NCBI RefSeq assembly: GCF_034350045.1
Contig: NZ_CP133781.1
Coordinates: 627,001-691,000 of the forward strand
Source: Pseudomonas sp. CCI4.2
GTDB lineage: Bacteria > Pseudomonadota > Gammaproteobacteria > Pseudomonadales > Pseudomonadaceae
Reading direction: 5' to 3'
DNA length: 64,000 nucleotides
Shown here one piece after another: positions 17,677 to 27,171 of this stretch (positions within the stretch are counted from its first letter, which is position 1; each line of letters begins with the position of its first letter). Under the pieces are notes generated by a model. That model was not told where the DNA came from. It did no database searches and saw only the letters and a list, made by a program, of their open reading frames with translations. The translations under genes and the position numbers were made by a program.

Positions 17677-17703
17677 TGCCCTCGCGTAATTGCAACGAGG
17701 GCA
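17677..17703 (+). terminator. Hairpin after the ABC importer operon
   Basis: An 8-bp inverted repeat (TGCCCTCG / CGAGGGCA, 11-nt loop) is followed by TTTCCATTTTAAT. It lies between the permease stop and the large toxin-like gene and probably separates the two units. Confidence 0.5.
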
Positions 17704-17733
17704 TTTCCATTTTAATCACCATGAAAAACGACC

Positions 17734-20700
17734 ATGACCATTCAATTAACACCTGCAGTCGCAGCTGGGTTAGCCCCGAAAATCCCAACGACAAAACTAC
17801 CCACGGTATTTCCGCCTAGTTTCCTCGATACGGTTGAGCTTGAATTTCATAAAATGCTCGACCGCGACCATCCCACTTTGAACATCAACTTTAATACTAC
17901 TTGGCTGAGTCTGTTCGAGTACAAGGCGCGCAAGATACCGCCGTTCACTAACTTCCCGACGCGACGCCCAACGCTGCCGACTCAATGGATTCGCAAAGTT
18001 ACCCAGTCCCTGAGCTTGCGCGACAGCCTGATCGATTTTTTCCTGGGATCGCTGGTGCTGAAAGAAGACAGTGCGGGATTGTTTGTTGCCGCGAATTCGG
18101 TAGCTCCAGCACATGAAGTAACCGCATTGAACTTTCAGCAACTTCACGCCCTCTACGCGGAACTTGCCACGACGCTGGCTGACGCCTACGACCAAAGCCT
18201 GCTGAGTTATTGGGGGGTCATCGAGAGCGCGGGTAAAACCCGTACGTCACTATTCATGGACGAACGCGCACGGGCATTGCGAATGTTAGCCCAAGCAGGC
18301 ATGGATCAAAAAAACCTCACCGCTCAGCAGGGTTCCATGCTCGATGAGATGCTTCAGTACAGCCAAACATACAGTCCAGCGGCTATAAAACAACATGGCG
18401 TTTTTAGCTTGGCCTTAGCCGGCGATGACTACCCTCAGCTTAACTTCGCAGGTGTGTTCGTCATCAGCCACGCCTGCACGCCCTCCGCCTCGCTAACTGA
18501 AACGGTGCAATCGGGGCCGGTGTTGCTCTACTCACCGAATAATGGCCTGGAGGGATTTGATTCGTTTCTGTTGTTGGCTGAATCGTTATCGAAACGCATG
18601 GCAGATCCGGTGCAACGAAAATGGTTTCTGGAAAATGCACCTCTTGAGTCGGCCGCTGCTGTAGCGTCGACCAACCAAACAAACACTACCGCTCATGACT
18701 GGGGCTTTGCACCGATTGAAGGTGATTTTTTAAGTGTTCAGTTTTTGGCTCAAATTGCCAAACAACAAGCCGACTTTGCTCATTGCGTCAAAACATCCAG
18801 AGCTCAAGGGCTTAAATCCAGTGCCTTTCTTGAAGCCCTGTCAAAGTCACTGGACCCTCGCTACCAGTTCGATAATTATTTGAACCTGGACTGGAACGAC
18901 AGGTACATCCTTCACACCTCGATGCCCAACTGGTGGCAGGCCATGAGTGTCGAGAAAAAAGACCTGTGGCTCATTTCGGCAAAAAGTCTTGCTCACACCA
19001 TTGTCGAAATCAATCAGTTGACGGTAGACAAACTGATCAACCCGTTACTCCAAGACCAGACGCTCGCCGGTGATTACCTCGCTACCGTGATTCAGGAAGC
19101 ATTGACCCAAAAGCACTCATCGCTCAGCGCTGATGAGATCACGATCGATGTCACGTACACCCCTCCGTTACTGCCGCCATTCGCTCCAGGTCTGGCATTG
19201 CCGCCGTCCGCGAAAAACAACGTTTACACGCGCTATTCACTTCAGTCGTTAGCCGCCGAAAAGCCCAGCACACTCAAGCTCTCTAGCGCCCACAGCATCG
19301 TCGTGACCGATAAAAACAAGGCGCGTATCGACCATATAGATGAGCCTTTTGTACGCGGGCTAATGGCTCGAATCGATAACAGCGCCACCATCGACTCATT
19401 CCTGGCAACGCGGCTTAAGACCTCTGAGTATGCGACGTCGCTGCATGACCTGGCGCTACGGCTAAGCCGGACACAACTGCAACTGGGCCTGCTTAGCCTC
19501 GGTGAAGCCATACCCACGCTTTGCCAGAACTGGATCAAAGCCGTGGTGAATGCCCCGCAGGCAACGGCTGACCGGCAAGTAAAGAACAAAAAAATCTTGG
19601 TGAAATTTTTGTCGATCTACGGTGTACCGCTGTCGAACGTTCTTAAAATAGGCCCCCAGGTCGACGGCGATGAAGGTGTGGTGTTCTGCACCTTAAATGC
19701 TCCCGATGGCATCGTTTTTCGATGGTTCGCTGGTATGGACGCGGCCAAAACCCTGTTCCTGACAAACCCTGATTTTGCCCATTATCTGTTGATTCAAATT
19801 CCGGCGGACAAGAGGCCGCTCGCAGCCAAAGGCCTTAAATTGGATCAATGGCTAAACCACCGCCACCTTCCAGATGTATTCGAGCTGTTTCCTTCGCCAG
19901 TTCCACTGCCGGGCGTGATTTGGGACCCGGTCAGTTTCGTCGATCAAACCCGGGACTTCCTCGACGAAAGCCATGGCATCAAAATCCAATATTTGCTCAA
20001 CGATGCAACCACTAACCTGCTAAATGCTCGCGAACTCAAAAGCGATGAGCACCACACCAGCTTGCACTTGGCAATCAGCATATTTTTGCTCTTCTTGCCG
20101 CCACCGACTTCTATCCCGGTAGCATTAGGCTTGGCGCTGTATAACGCCTGGAACGGATTCAGATACGTGGAACAACATGACTACGCGGGCGCCGCCAAAG
20201 AGCTTCTGCTTGCCCTCGACTATCTGGTATCGGCCGGTGTCAGCAAACTGGCCCTTGCTCGCGGCGCCACACTTCCGATCAAACTATTTCGATCCAACCC
20301 TCGGCCGCTCACGCGCCGCATCGGCGGCGACGGTGATGTGCACATCAGCATTCTGTCAGGGACCAGTACGATTACAGCGTCGGGGTATGAGGAAACGGAC
20401 ATCGTGTTCGACGCACTCAGGTACCACCGCATCGAAATCGACAAGGAAGTATTTTACATCCGTTCCAACGCCAACTTGTTCGGCCATATGACCCTCTACC
20501 GGCGCTACCCTGAAGATGCACGGGAGCTGATACAGCGTGGGGAGTTCGCGCTATTAGGCAACGATGGCCAATGGGTCAAGGCCCCTTATCAAGTTCAAGG
20601 CGTCAGCCCGAAAATCTATGAACAGGCCCGTGTCGAGCTGGGGCAATTGACCACTGAGTGGCCAAAGTCCGTTGATGCGTTAACCACCGCGCAACGGCAG

Positions 20701-21261
20701 CGCTTTGAGTCCGACTATCTGTCGCTGGCCACTTCCAATGCGTACTCATTTCCCGAGGTCTTGGCGTACTGCGAAGGCGGCTCTGCCGAAATTAACGACG
20801 CATTAAGGGCCGGCATTGAAACAGAGGAAACCCTCGCGTTCAGGCAAGAGTTTTATCAGCTCCATGAGTATCACGGACTCGCTTACCGCGCCGCGTATGT
20901 CACAACGCTTGGCCTTGAGCAGCTTCAAGGTAAAGTGGGAATCATTTTCGCTGATAAAGGCATTCAATCCGCGTCTGTTAGCCCGCTGAATGCGCTGCGA
21001 TGGGCGGCAGATGATTATGTTCGCCAAAGTGCAGGCCCGGGTACCCACTCGATTTTTCTGATTTTCGACAGCTCGGTGCCGAAGAAAAATATGTTCACCG
21101 AATTCTTGGGTGACCACGTCGGCATTGCGCCGGATACGCCGCTCCAACTGATGGCGTTCAAGCACATCGACAACGTGAATTACGCGTACTTCTCCGCACC
21201 AGAACAGGTCCCCAACGGCTACTTCGACATCTTTACCGGCCAGCAGGTGCCGCTCAGGTAG
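17734..21261 (+). CDS. Large DUF6543 / dermonecrotic-toxin-domain-like protein
   Basis: This 1175-residue protein resembles the large Pseudomonas proteins annotated with a 'dermonecrotic toxin domain' (DUF6543). The N-terminal region with SLSLRDSLIDFFLGSL near residue 92 and repeated Tyr/Trp-rich helical segments fit that group. No signal peptide is present. A strongly hydrophobic segment near residues 775-800 (LAISIFLLFLPPPTSIPVAL) followed by another around 825-840 could form a membrane hairpin. The C-terminal third has no motif I can name. Family members are often suspected secreted toxins, but no catalytic residues can be assigned here. It stands alone between the importer operon and urtA, with no immunity-like gene beside it. 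The ATG at 17734 lacks a clear ribosome-binding site. Confidence 0.7.
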   Translation: MTIQLTPAVAAGLAPKIPTTKLPTVFPPSFLDTVELEFHKMLDRDHPTLNINFNTTWLSLFEYKARKIPPFTNFPTRRPTLPTQWIRKVTQSLSLRDSLIDFFLGSLVLKEDSAGLFVAANSVAPAHEVTALNFQQLHALYAELATTLADAYDQSLLSYWGVIESAGKTRTSLFMDERARALRMLAQAGMDQKNLTAQQGSMLDEMLQYSQTYSPAAIKQHGVFSLALAGDDYPQLNFAGVFVISHACTPSASLTETVQSGPVLLYSPNNGLEGFDSFLLLAESLSKRMADPVQRKWFLENAPLESAAAVASTNQTNTTAHDWGFAPIEGDFLSVQFLAQIAKQQADFAHCVKTSRAQGLKSSAFLEALSKSLDPRYQFDNYLNLDWNDRYILHTSMPNWWQAMSVEKKDLWLISAKSLAHTIVEINQLTVDKLINPLLQDQTLAGDYLATVIQEALTQKHSSLSADEITIDVTYTPPLLPPFAPGLALPPSAKNNVYTRYSLQSLAAEKPSTLKLSSAHSIVVTDKNKARIDHIDEPFVRGLMARIDNSATIDSFLATRLKTSEYATSLHDLALRLSRTQLQLGLLSLGEAIPTLCQNWIKAVVNAPQATADRQVKNKKILVKFLSIYGVPLSNVLKIGPQVDGDEGVVFCTLNAPDGIVFRWFAGMDAAKTLFLTNPDFAHYLLIQIPADKRPLAAKGLKLDQWLNHRHLPDVFELFPSPVPLPGVIWDPVSFVDQTRDFLDESHGIKIQYLLNDATTNLLNARELKSDEHHTSLHLAISIFLLFLPPPTSIPVALGLALYNAWNGFRYVEQHDYAGAAKELLLALDYLVSAGVSKLALARGATLPIKLFRSNPRPLTRRIGGDGDVHISILSGTSTITASGYEETDIVFDALRYHRIEIDKEVFYIRSNANLFGHMTLYRRYPEDARELIQRGEFALLGNDGQWVKAPYQVQGVSPKIYEQARVELGQLTTEWPKSVDALTTAQRQRFESDYLSLATSNAYSFPEVLAYCEGGSAEINDALRAGIETEETLAFRQEFYQLHEYHGLAYRAAYVTTLGLEQLQGKVGIIFADKGIQSASVSPLNALRWAADDYVRQSAGPGTHSIFLIFDSSVPKKNMFTEFLGDHVGIAPDTPLQLMAFKHIDNVNYAYFSAPEQVPNGYFDIFTGQQVPLR

Positions 21262-21273
21262 GTAACCGGCCAA

Positions 21274-21334
21274 GCGCACCATATCTGCGCAGCGTCGCGC
21301 ACCACCCCCTGAATTGAGTTCCACGGCGGTGCGC
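21274..21334 (+). promoter_or_regulatory. Three GCGCACC half-sites upstream of urtA (possible activator sites)
   Basis: GCGCACC occurs at 21274-21280 and 21297-21303 and, inverted as GGTGCGC, at 21328-21334. The half-sites resemble the GCACCA half of NtrC sites and lie 50-115 bp upstream of a sigma-54 promoter, where such activators bind. The NtrC assignment is inferred. Confidence 0.4.
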
Positions 21335-21385
21335 GGCGATTGGCAAGTACGACAATTTCGTACCATTTCGCGACCCTTACAGATT

Positions 21386-21401
21386 TGGCCCAGCCTTTGC
21401 T
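21386..21401 (+). promoter_or_regulatory. Probable sigma-54 promoter of the urt operon
   Basis: TGGCCCAGCCTTTGCT matches the -24/-12 consensus TGGCACG-N4-TTGCW, with the required GG and GC and exact spacing. It predicts a transcript start near 21413, about 60 nt before the urtA ATG. Sigma-54 control fits nitrogen regulation of urea uptake. Confidence 0.65.
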
Positions 21402-21473
21402 AAAGATCTTTCAGACACTCGGTCGAACTCACCGAACCCGCCCTCTGAAAAATCCAATAATGGAGATCGCCAA

Positions 21474-22739
21474 ATGAAGCGTCGCAGTCTGATCAAAGCG
21501 TTCACATTGTCTGCCTCGATTGCCGCTATGGGCATGAGCTGGACCATCCAGGCCGCCGAGACCATCAAGGTCGGCATTCTGCATTCGTTGTCCGGGACCA
21601 TGGCGATTTCGGAGACGTCCCTCAAAGACATGGCGTTGATGACCATCGACGAAATCAACGCCAAAGGCGGTGTCAACGGCAAGATGCTCGAAGCAGTGGT
21701 AGTCGACCCGGCTTCCAACTGGCCGCTGTTCGCTGAAAAAGGCCGTCAGTTGCTTACCCAGGACAAAGTGGCTGTTGTCTTCGGTTGCTGGACCTCGGTG
21801 TCGCGTAAGTCAGTATTGCCAGTGTTCGAAGAACTCAATGGCTTGCTGTTTTACCCCGTGCAGTACGAAGGCGAAGAGATGTCGCCAAACGTGTTCTACA
21901 CCGGCGCAGCGCCTAACCAGCAGGCCATTCCTGCGGTTGAATACCTGATGAGCGAAGAAGGCGGCAGCGCCAAGCGTTTCTTCCTGCTGGGTACCGACTA
22001 CGTTTACCCGCGCACCACCAACAAAATCCTGCGTTCGTTCCTCAAGTCCAAAGGTGTTGCTGACAAGGACATCGAAGAGGTCTACACCCCGTTCGGTCAT
22101 AGCGATTACCAGACCATCGTCTCGAACATCAAGAAGTTCTCTGCCGGTGGCAAGACCGCTGTTATTTCCACCGTCAACGGCGACTCCAACGTACCGTTCT
22201 ACAAAGAACTCGCCAACCAGGGCCTGAAAGCCACCGACGTACCGGTTGTAGCGTTCTCGGTCGGCGAAGAAGAACTGCGCGGCATCGACACCAAGCCACT
22301 GGTCGGCAACCTGGCGGCCTGGAACTACTTCCAGTCGGTACAGAACCCGGTTAACACCAAGTTCGTCGCGGACTGGAAAGCGTATGCCAAGAAGCACAAC
22401 TTGCCGGGCGCTGACAAAGCAGTGACCAACGACCCAATGGAAGCCACCTACGTCGGCATCCACATGTGGGCCCAGGCTGCTGAAAAAGCCAAGTCGGTTG
22501 ATGTCGACAAAGTTCGCGAAGCCATGGCCGGCCAGACTTTCAACGCGCCATCGGGCTTTGTTCTGACCATGGACAAAACCAACCATCACCTGCACAAGCC
22601 AGTGATGATCGGCGAAATTCAGGCCGACGGTCAGTTCAGCGTTGTGTGGCAGACCAAAGAGCCCATCCGCGCTCAGCCTTGGAGCCCGTACATTCCTGGC
22701 AACGACAAAAAGCCGGATTATGCGGTGAAGAGCAACTAA
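21474..22739 (+). CDS. urtA: Urea ABC transporter substrate-binding protein
   Basis: This 421-residue periplasmic protein captures urea for the UrtABCDE importer. It starts with a Tat-like signal (MKRRSLIKAF, then a hydrophobic stretch cut near residue 27, QAAE). The mature part is the type I periplasmic-binding fold of the UrtA/AmiC group, with VGILHSLSGTMAISETSL at its start, VFGCWTSVSRKSVLPVFEE near residue 100 and the conserved NDPMEATYVGIHMWAQA near residue 320. A good ribosome-binding site (TGGAGATCGCCAAATG) precedes the ATG. It is the first gene of the urt operon and probably transcribed from the sigma-54 promoter just upstream; a REP pair separates it from urtB. Confidence 0.97.
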   Translation: MKRRSLIKAFTLSASIAAMGMSWTIQAAETIKVGILHSLSGTMAISETSLKDMALMTIDEINAKGGVNGKMLEAVVVDPASNWPLFAEKGRQLLTQDKVAVVFGCWTSVSRKSVLPVFEELNGLLFYPVQYEGEEMSPNVFYTGAAPNQQAIPAVEYLMSEEGGSAKRFFLLGTDYVYPRTTNKILRSFLKSKGVADKDIEEVYTPFGHSDYQTIVSNIKKFSAGGKTAVISTVNGDSNVPFYKELANQGLKATDVPVVAFSVGEEELRGIDTKPLVGNLAAWNYFQSVQNPVNTKFVADWKAYAKKHNLPGADKAVTNDPMEATYVGIHMWAQAAEKAKSVDVDKVREAMAGQTFNAPSGFVLTMDKTNHHLHKPVMIGEIQADGQFSVVWQTKEPIRAQPWSPYIPGNDKKPDYAVKSN

Positions 22740-22775
22740 GTAAGACTGATCAGCCGTTTGTGACTGATCTATTGC

Positions 22776-22839
22776 CTTCGCAGGCAAGCCTGCTCCCACA
22801 GGTGGTGCTTTCAACTGTGGGAGCAGGCTTGCCTGCGAA
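22776..22839. repeat. REP pair between urtA and urtB
   Basis: CTTCGCAGGCAAGCCTGCTC and its inverted copy form an imperfect 64-bp palindrome. In the transcript this would fold just after urtA and could stabilise the abundant binding-protein message or reduce downstream expression. Confidence 0.85.
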
Positions 22840-22870
22840 TGGACCTCCAGTCCGCGCAAGGCTTAAAGAT

Positions 22871-24373
22871 ATGACAAATGCCCTGTACCGCTTCATGTTC
22901 GCCCTGGCCCTGCTGCTGCCGTTTACAGCCCACGCCAGCGATGCCACTGACTTCGTTGCAGCAAGCCCGGTGCAACAAGCCAAACTGCTGGAAGCTTGGG
23001 CTGCTCAGCCTGATCCGGCACGCGTCGAGTTGATCAGTGCCTTGGAACAAGGCCAGCTAACAATCGACGGCCAACCCCAAGTGCTGCACCTGAACAACCG
23101 CCTGCGCGGTTTGATTGATACCGCACTGGCCAGTCATCAATTGCTCGCCTCCGACGCCAAACTGCGTCTGGGCGCCGCGCAACAGCTACAAAAAAACGCC
23201 AAACCGGCGCAACTCGATTTCCTCAACCATCAACTCACTGCCGAAACCAATGCCGAGGTGCGCACCGCGTTGACCTTGGCCCTGGCCAATTTACAGTTGG
23301 TGGACACCAACCCCTCCGTGAGACTTGCCGCCGTTCGTCTACTCGGTGAAACCGGTGACCCGCTGGCCCGCACCCGCCTCGAAACCCTGCTCGACCCTGC
23401 AGTCGAAACCGACGCTGGCGTGCGCACCGCGGCCGAAACCAGCCTGGCGCAGGTCAAACGCAAACTGATGGTCGGCGAGGTCCTCGGCGAGGCTTTCAGC
23501 GGTCTGTCTTTGGGATCAATTTTATTACTGGCAGCGTTGGGCTTGGCGATCACCTTCGGCTTGCTGGGCGTGATCAACATGGCCCACGGCGAAATGCTGA
23601 TGCTGGGCGCCTATTCCACCTACGTTGTGCAATTGATGTATCAGCGCTACGCACCCGGTGCCATTGAGTTCTACCCGCTCGTGGCGCTGCCAGTGGCGTT
23701 CTTCGTCACTGCATTGATCGGCATGCTTTTGGAGCGCACGGTAATTCGCCATTTGTATGGCCGCCCGCTGGAAACCCTGCTCGCCACCTGGGGTATCAGC
23801 CTGATGCTGATTCAACTGGTGCGCCTGGTGTTCGGTGCGCAGAACGTCGAAGTCGCCAACCCACAATGGTTGTCTGGCGGCATTCAAGTGCTACCGAATC
23901 TGGTGCTGCCGTACAACCGCATCGTGATCATCGCCTTCGCCTTGTTCGTGGTTGTGCTGACGTGGCTGCTGCTGAACAAGACTCGCCTGGGCCTTAACGT
24001 GCGAGCTGTCACTCAGAATCGCAACATGGCCGCCTGCTGCGGCGTGCCCACCGGTCGAATCGACATGATGGCCTTCGGGTTGGGCTCGGGCATCGCCGGA
24101 TTGGGTGGGGTTGCGCTGAGTCAGATCGGCAACGTCGGCCCGGACCTCGGCCAGAGCTACATCATTGATTCGTTCCTCGTGGTGGTACTCGGCGGCGTTG
24201 GCCAGTTGGCGGGCAGCGTGATGGCGGCTTTCGGCCTCGGCATCGCCAACAAAATCCTCGAACCGCAAATTGGCGCCGTGCTCGGCAAGATCCTGATTCT
24301 GGCGCTGATCATTCTGTTTATTCAAAAACGTCCGCAAGGGCTCTTCGCACTCAAAGGGCGGGTAATTGACTGA
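22871..24373 (+). CDS. urtB: Urea ABC transporter permease UrtB
   Basis: The 500-residue protein has a signal-like N-terminus (ALYRFMFALALLLPFTAHA), then an extension of about 200 residues of helical, HEAT-like character (repeated SVRLAAVRLLGETGDPLARTRLETLLDP-style units), and then the LivH-type permease domain from about residue 210 with some eight membrane spans. The extension is a known feature of many UrtB proteins and not an error. The ATG at 22871 fits the signal peptide; an in-frame ATG at 22646 would read through the urtA end and the REP pair. It overlaps urtC by 1 bp. Confidence 0.95.
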   Translation: MTNALYRFMFALALLLPFTAHASDATDFVAASPVQQAKLLEAWAAQPDPARVELISALEQGQLTIDGQPQVLHLNNRLRGLIDTALASHQLLASDAKLRLGAAQQLQKNAKPAQLDFLNHQLTAETNAEVRTALTLALANLQLVDTNPSVRLAAVRLLGETGDPLARTRLETLLDPAVETDAGVRTAAETSLAQVKRKLMVGEVLGEAFSGLSLGSILLLAALGLAITFGLLGVINMAHGEMLMLGAYSTYVVQLMYQRYAPGAIEFYPLVALPVAFFVTALIGMLLERTVIRHLYGRPLETLLATWGISLMLIQLVRLVFGAQNVEVANPQWLSGGIQVLPNLVLPYNRIVIIAFALFVVVLTWLLLNKTRLGLNVRAVTQNRNMAACCGVPTGRIDMMAFGLGSGIAGLGGVALSQIGNVGPDLGQSYIIDSFLVVVLGGVGQLAGSVMAAFGLGIANKILEPQIGAVLGKILILALIILFIQKRPQGLFALKGRVID

Positions 24374-25452
24374 TGAACCAGCCTCTTTTAGTGACCGCCG
24401 CAGGCAAAGCCGGCGCAAAAATCACCTTGGCGATCGGCGTAGTGATTGTAGTGCTGTTGATCGCACTGGCGCTGCTGTCGTTGCTGCCGCCAGAAAACAG
24501 TCTGCAAGTGTCGGCCTACACCTTGACCCTTGTCGGCAAGATCCTCTGTTACGCCATCGTCGCGTTGGCGCTGGACCTTGTATGGGGCTACGCCGGGCTG
24601 CTGTCGCTGGGCCACGGTTTGTTCTTCGCCCTTGGCGGTTATGCCATGGGCATGTACCTGATGCGTGAAAGCTCGGGCGATGAATTGCCGGCGTTCATGA
24701 CGTTCCTGTCGTGGACCGAGTTGCCGTGGTACTGGACCGGGACCAATCACTTTCTCTGGGCGATGTGCCTGGTCGTTTTGGCGCCGGGCTTGTTGGCATT
24801 GGTCTTCGGCTTCTTCGCCTTCCGCTCGCGGATCAAAGGCGTGTACTTTTCGATCATGACCCAAGCCCTGACCTTCGCCGGAATGCTGCTGTTCTTTCGC
24901 AACGAAACCGGGTTTGGCGGCAACAACGGCTTCACCAACTTCCGCAGCATTCTAGGATTCAGCATTACCTCCCAAGGCACACGGGCTACGCTGTTTTTGC
25001 TTACCGTGGCGTTGTTATTGGGTTGTCTGTTCGTCGGCTGGCGCCTGGCGCGGAGCAAGTTTGGCCGGGTACTGACGGCGCTGCGTGACGCCGAAAATCG
25101 TCTGATGTTTTGCGGCTACGACCCACGCGGCTTCAAGTTGTTCGTCTGGGTATTGAGCGCAGTGATGTGTGGCTTGGCCGGAGCGCTGTACGTGCCGCAA
25201 GTCGGCATCATCAACCCCAGCGAAATGTCGCCGACCAACTCCATCGAAGCGGCGGTATGGGTAGCGCTCGGCGGACGGGGCACCTTAATTGGCCCGTTGT
25301 TGGGCGCCGGGGTGGTCAACGGCATGAAGAGTTGGTTCACCGTGGCGTTCCCGGAGTACTGGCTATTTTTCCTCGGCGCACTGTTCATCATCGTGACCTT
25401 GTACCTGCCTAAAGGCGTGATTGGCCTGCTGAAAAAGAAGGGTGATCAATGA
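24373..25452 (+). CDS. urtC: Urea ABC transporter permease UrtC
   Basis: The 359-residue permease belongs to the LivM group and pairs with UrtB to form the urea channel. About eight to ten membrane segments are visible. Family motifs include DLVWGYAGLLSLGHGLFFALGGYAMGMYLM near residue 60 and AAVWVALGGRGTLIGPLLGAGVVNGMKSW near residue 295. It shares one base with the urtB stop (TGATG) and overlaps urtD by 4 bp, showing tight translational coupling. No anomalies are seen. Confidence 0.96.
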   Translation: MNQPLLVTAAGKAGAKITLAIGVVIVVLLIALALLSLLPPENSLQVSAYTLTLVGKILCYAIVALALDLVWGYAGLLSLGHGLFFALGGYAMGMYLMRESSGDELPAFMTFLSWTELPWYWTGTNHFLWAMCLVVLAPGLLALVFGFFAFRSRIKGVYFSIMTQALTFAGMLLFFRNETGFGGNNGFTNFRSILGFSITSQGTRATLFLLTVALLLGCLFVGWRLARSKFGRVLTALRDAENRLMFCGYDPRGFKLFVWVLSAVMCGLAGALYVPQVGIINPSEMSPTNSIEAAVWVALGGRGTLIGPLLGAGVVNGMKSWFTVAFPEYWLFFLGALFIIVTLYLPKGVIGLLKKKGDQ

Positions 25453-26309
25453 AAACCACTCCGACCCCAGCCTTCATGCTCGAACCGATCCTGGCCCCCA
25501 ATTCAGACGCCGGTACTAGCCGCGATGCCATTGGCTTCGGGCAAATGACCGGCGCGGGTCTAAACACCCGACACGGCACCATTCTTACCCTGGAAGACAT
25601 CAGCGTCAGTTTCGATGGCTTCAAAGCCCTGAACAATCTGAACCTGTACATCGGCGTGGGCGAATTGCGCTGCATCATCGGCCCTAACGGCGCGGGTAAA
25701 ACCACGCTGATGGACGTGATCACCGGCAAGACGCGGCCCAGCCACGGCAAAGCCTGGTTCGGTGAAACCCTGGACCTGACGCTGATGAGCGAAGTACAAA
25801 TCGCCCAAGCCGGTATCGGTCGCAAGTTTCAGAAGCCTACCGTGTTCGAAGCCTTGAGCGTGTTCGAGAACCTTGAACTGGCGCAGAAAACTGACAAGTC
25901 CGTCTGGGCCAGCCTGCGCGCACGGTTGACTGGCGAGCAGCAAGACAGCATCCATCAGGTACTTGAAACCATTCGCCTGACAGGCTCGATGCACCGGCCT
26001 GCGGGGCTGCTGTCCCACGGGCAAAAACAGTTTCTGGAAATCGGCATGCTGCTGGTTCAAGACCCGCAACTGCTGCTGCTCGACGAACCTGTGGCGGGCA
26101 TGACCGACGCCGAAACCGAATTCACCGCCGAGCTGTTCAAAAGCCTGGCGGGCAAACATTCGTTGATGGTGGTGGAACACGACATGGGCTTCGTCGGCTC
26201 CATCGCCGACCACGTAACCGTTCTGCACCAAGGCAGCGTATTGGCCGAAGGCTCGCTGGAAGACGTGCAGGCCGACGAGCGGGTGATTGAGGTTTATTTA
26301 GGGCGCTAG
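25449..26309 (+). CDS. urtD: Urea ABC transporter ATP-binding protein UrtD
   Basis: This 286-residue ATPase has a low-complexity N-terminal extension of about 37 residues, then Walker A GPNGAGKTT (about residue 77), a variant signature LSHGQKQFLEIGM and Walker B LLLLDEPVAGM, and the LivG-like C-terminal end DERVIEVYLGR. It powers the UrtBC channel together with UrtE. The ATG overlaps the urtC stop (ATGA). A REP pair follows, separating it from urtE by 118 bp. Confidence 0.96.
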   Translation: MKTTPTPAFMLEPILAPNSDAGTSRDAIGFGQMTGAGLNTRHGTILTLEDISVSFDGFKALNNLNLYIGVGELRCIIGPNGAGKTTLMDVITGKTRPSHGKAWFGETLDLTLMSEVQIAQAGIGRKFQKPTVFEALSVFENLELAQKTDKSVWASLRARLTGEQQDSIHQVLETIRLTGSMHRPAGLLSHGQKQFLEIGMLLVQDPQLLLLDEPVAGMTDAETEFTAELFKSLAGKHSLMVVEHDMGFVGSIADHVTVLHQGSVLAEGSLEDVQADERVIEVYLGR

Positions 26310-26322
26310 ACCGCGTTGCACC

Positions 26323-26388
26323 CTTCGCAGGCAAGCCTGCTCCCACAGAGAAGCGCGATCACCTGTGGGAGAAGGCTTGCCTGCGAAG
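26323..26388. repeat. REP pair between urtD and urtE
   Basis: CTTCGCAGGCAAGCCTGCTC and an inverted GAGAAGGCTTGCCTGCGAAG make a 66-bp palindrome inside the urt operon. Confidence 0.85.
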
Positions 26389-26427
26389 AGGCCGGTCCAG
26401 ACAACATCGATTAATGAGAGGCAAACC

Positions 26428-27126
26428 ATGCTCCAAGTCGAAAAGCTCCATCAGTATTACGGCGGTAGTCACATTCTTCGCGGCCTGTCTTTCGAGGTGA
26501 ACATCGGCGAAGTGACGTGCTTGCTCGGGCGAAATGGCGTGGGTAAAACCACGTTGCTCAAAGTCTTGATGGGCCTGCTGCCGTCCAAAGAAGGCGCGGT
26601 GCAGTGGGAAGGCAAAACCATTACTGGGTTCAAGCCGCATCAGCGCGTACAGGCTGGCATCGCGTATGTACCACAAGGTCGTGAAATCTTCGGCCGCCTG
26701 ACGGTGGAAGAAAATCTGTTGATGGGCCTGTCGCGCTTCCCTGGCTGCGAAGCAAAAGAAGTCCCAGCGTTTATCTACGAGTTGTTCCCGGTGTTGCTGC
26801 AAATGAAGCAGCGACGCGGCGGCGATTTGTCTGGCGGCCAGCAACAACAATTGGCCATCGGACGCGCGCTGGCGAGCCGCCCTCGCCTGCTGATTCTCGA
26901 TGAACCCACTGAAGGCATCCAACCCTCGGTGATTAAGGAAATCGGCGCAGTGATCAAGAAGCTCGCAGCGCAAGGCGACATGGCGATTCTGTTGGTCGAG
27001 CAGTTTTATGATTTTGCCGCTGAGCTGGCGGATCATTACCTAGTGATGTCCCGTGGCGAGATCGTCCAGCAAGGCCGTGGCGAAGACATGGAAGCGCAAG
27101 GGGTGCGTGGTCTGGTTACAATTTGA
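26428..27126 (+). CDS. urtE: Urea ABC transporter ATP-binding protein UrtE
   Basis: The 232-residue ATPase is of the LivF type and is the second nucleotide-binding subunit of the urea importer. Walker A GRNGVGKTT (about residue 36), signature LSGGQQQQLAIGRAL and Walker B LLILDEPTEGI are all intact. The ATG at 26428 follows GAGAGGC and gives the standard N-terminus MLQVEKLHQYYGGSH; an in-frame ATG at 26365 would translate the REP. The urease accessory gene ureD begins 45 bp downstream, so urea import and hydrolysis genes may be cotranscribed. Confidence 0.96.
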   Translation: MLQVEKLHQYYGGSHILRGLSFEVNIGEVTCLLGRNGVGKTTLLKVLMGLLPSKEGAVQWEGKTITGFKPHQRVQAGIAYVPQGREIFGRLTVEENLLMGLSRFPGCEAKEVPAFIYELFPVLLQMKQRRGGDLSGGQQQQLAIGRALASRPRLLILDEPTEGIQPSVIKEIGAVIKKLAAQGDMAILLVEQFYDFAAELADHYLVMSRGEIVQQGRGEDMEAQGVRGLVTI

Positions 27127-27171
27127 TGCGCTAATCCGCTAAGGTGCGACCTTCACAAAAATGACGCAACC

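Noticed and set aside
22646..22870. Extended N-terminus for UrtB
   Set aside because: The extension would read the urtA 3' end and a REP pair; the ATG at 22871 starts a clean signal peptide.
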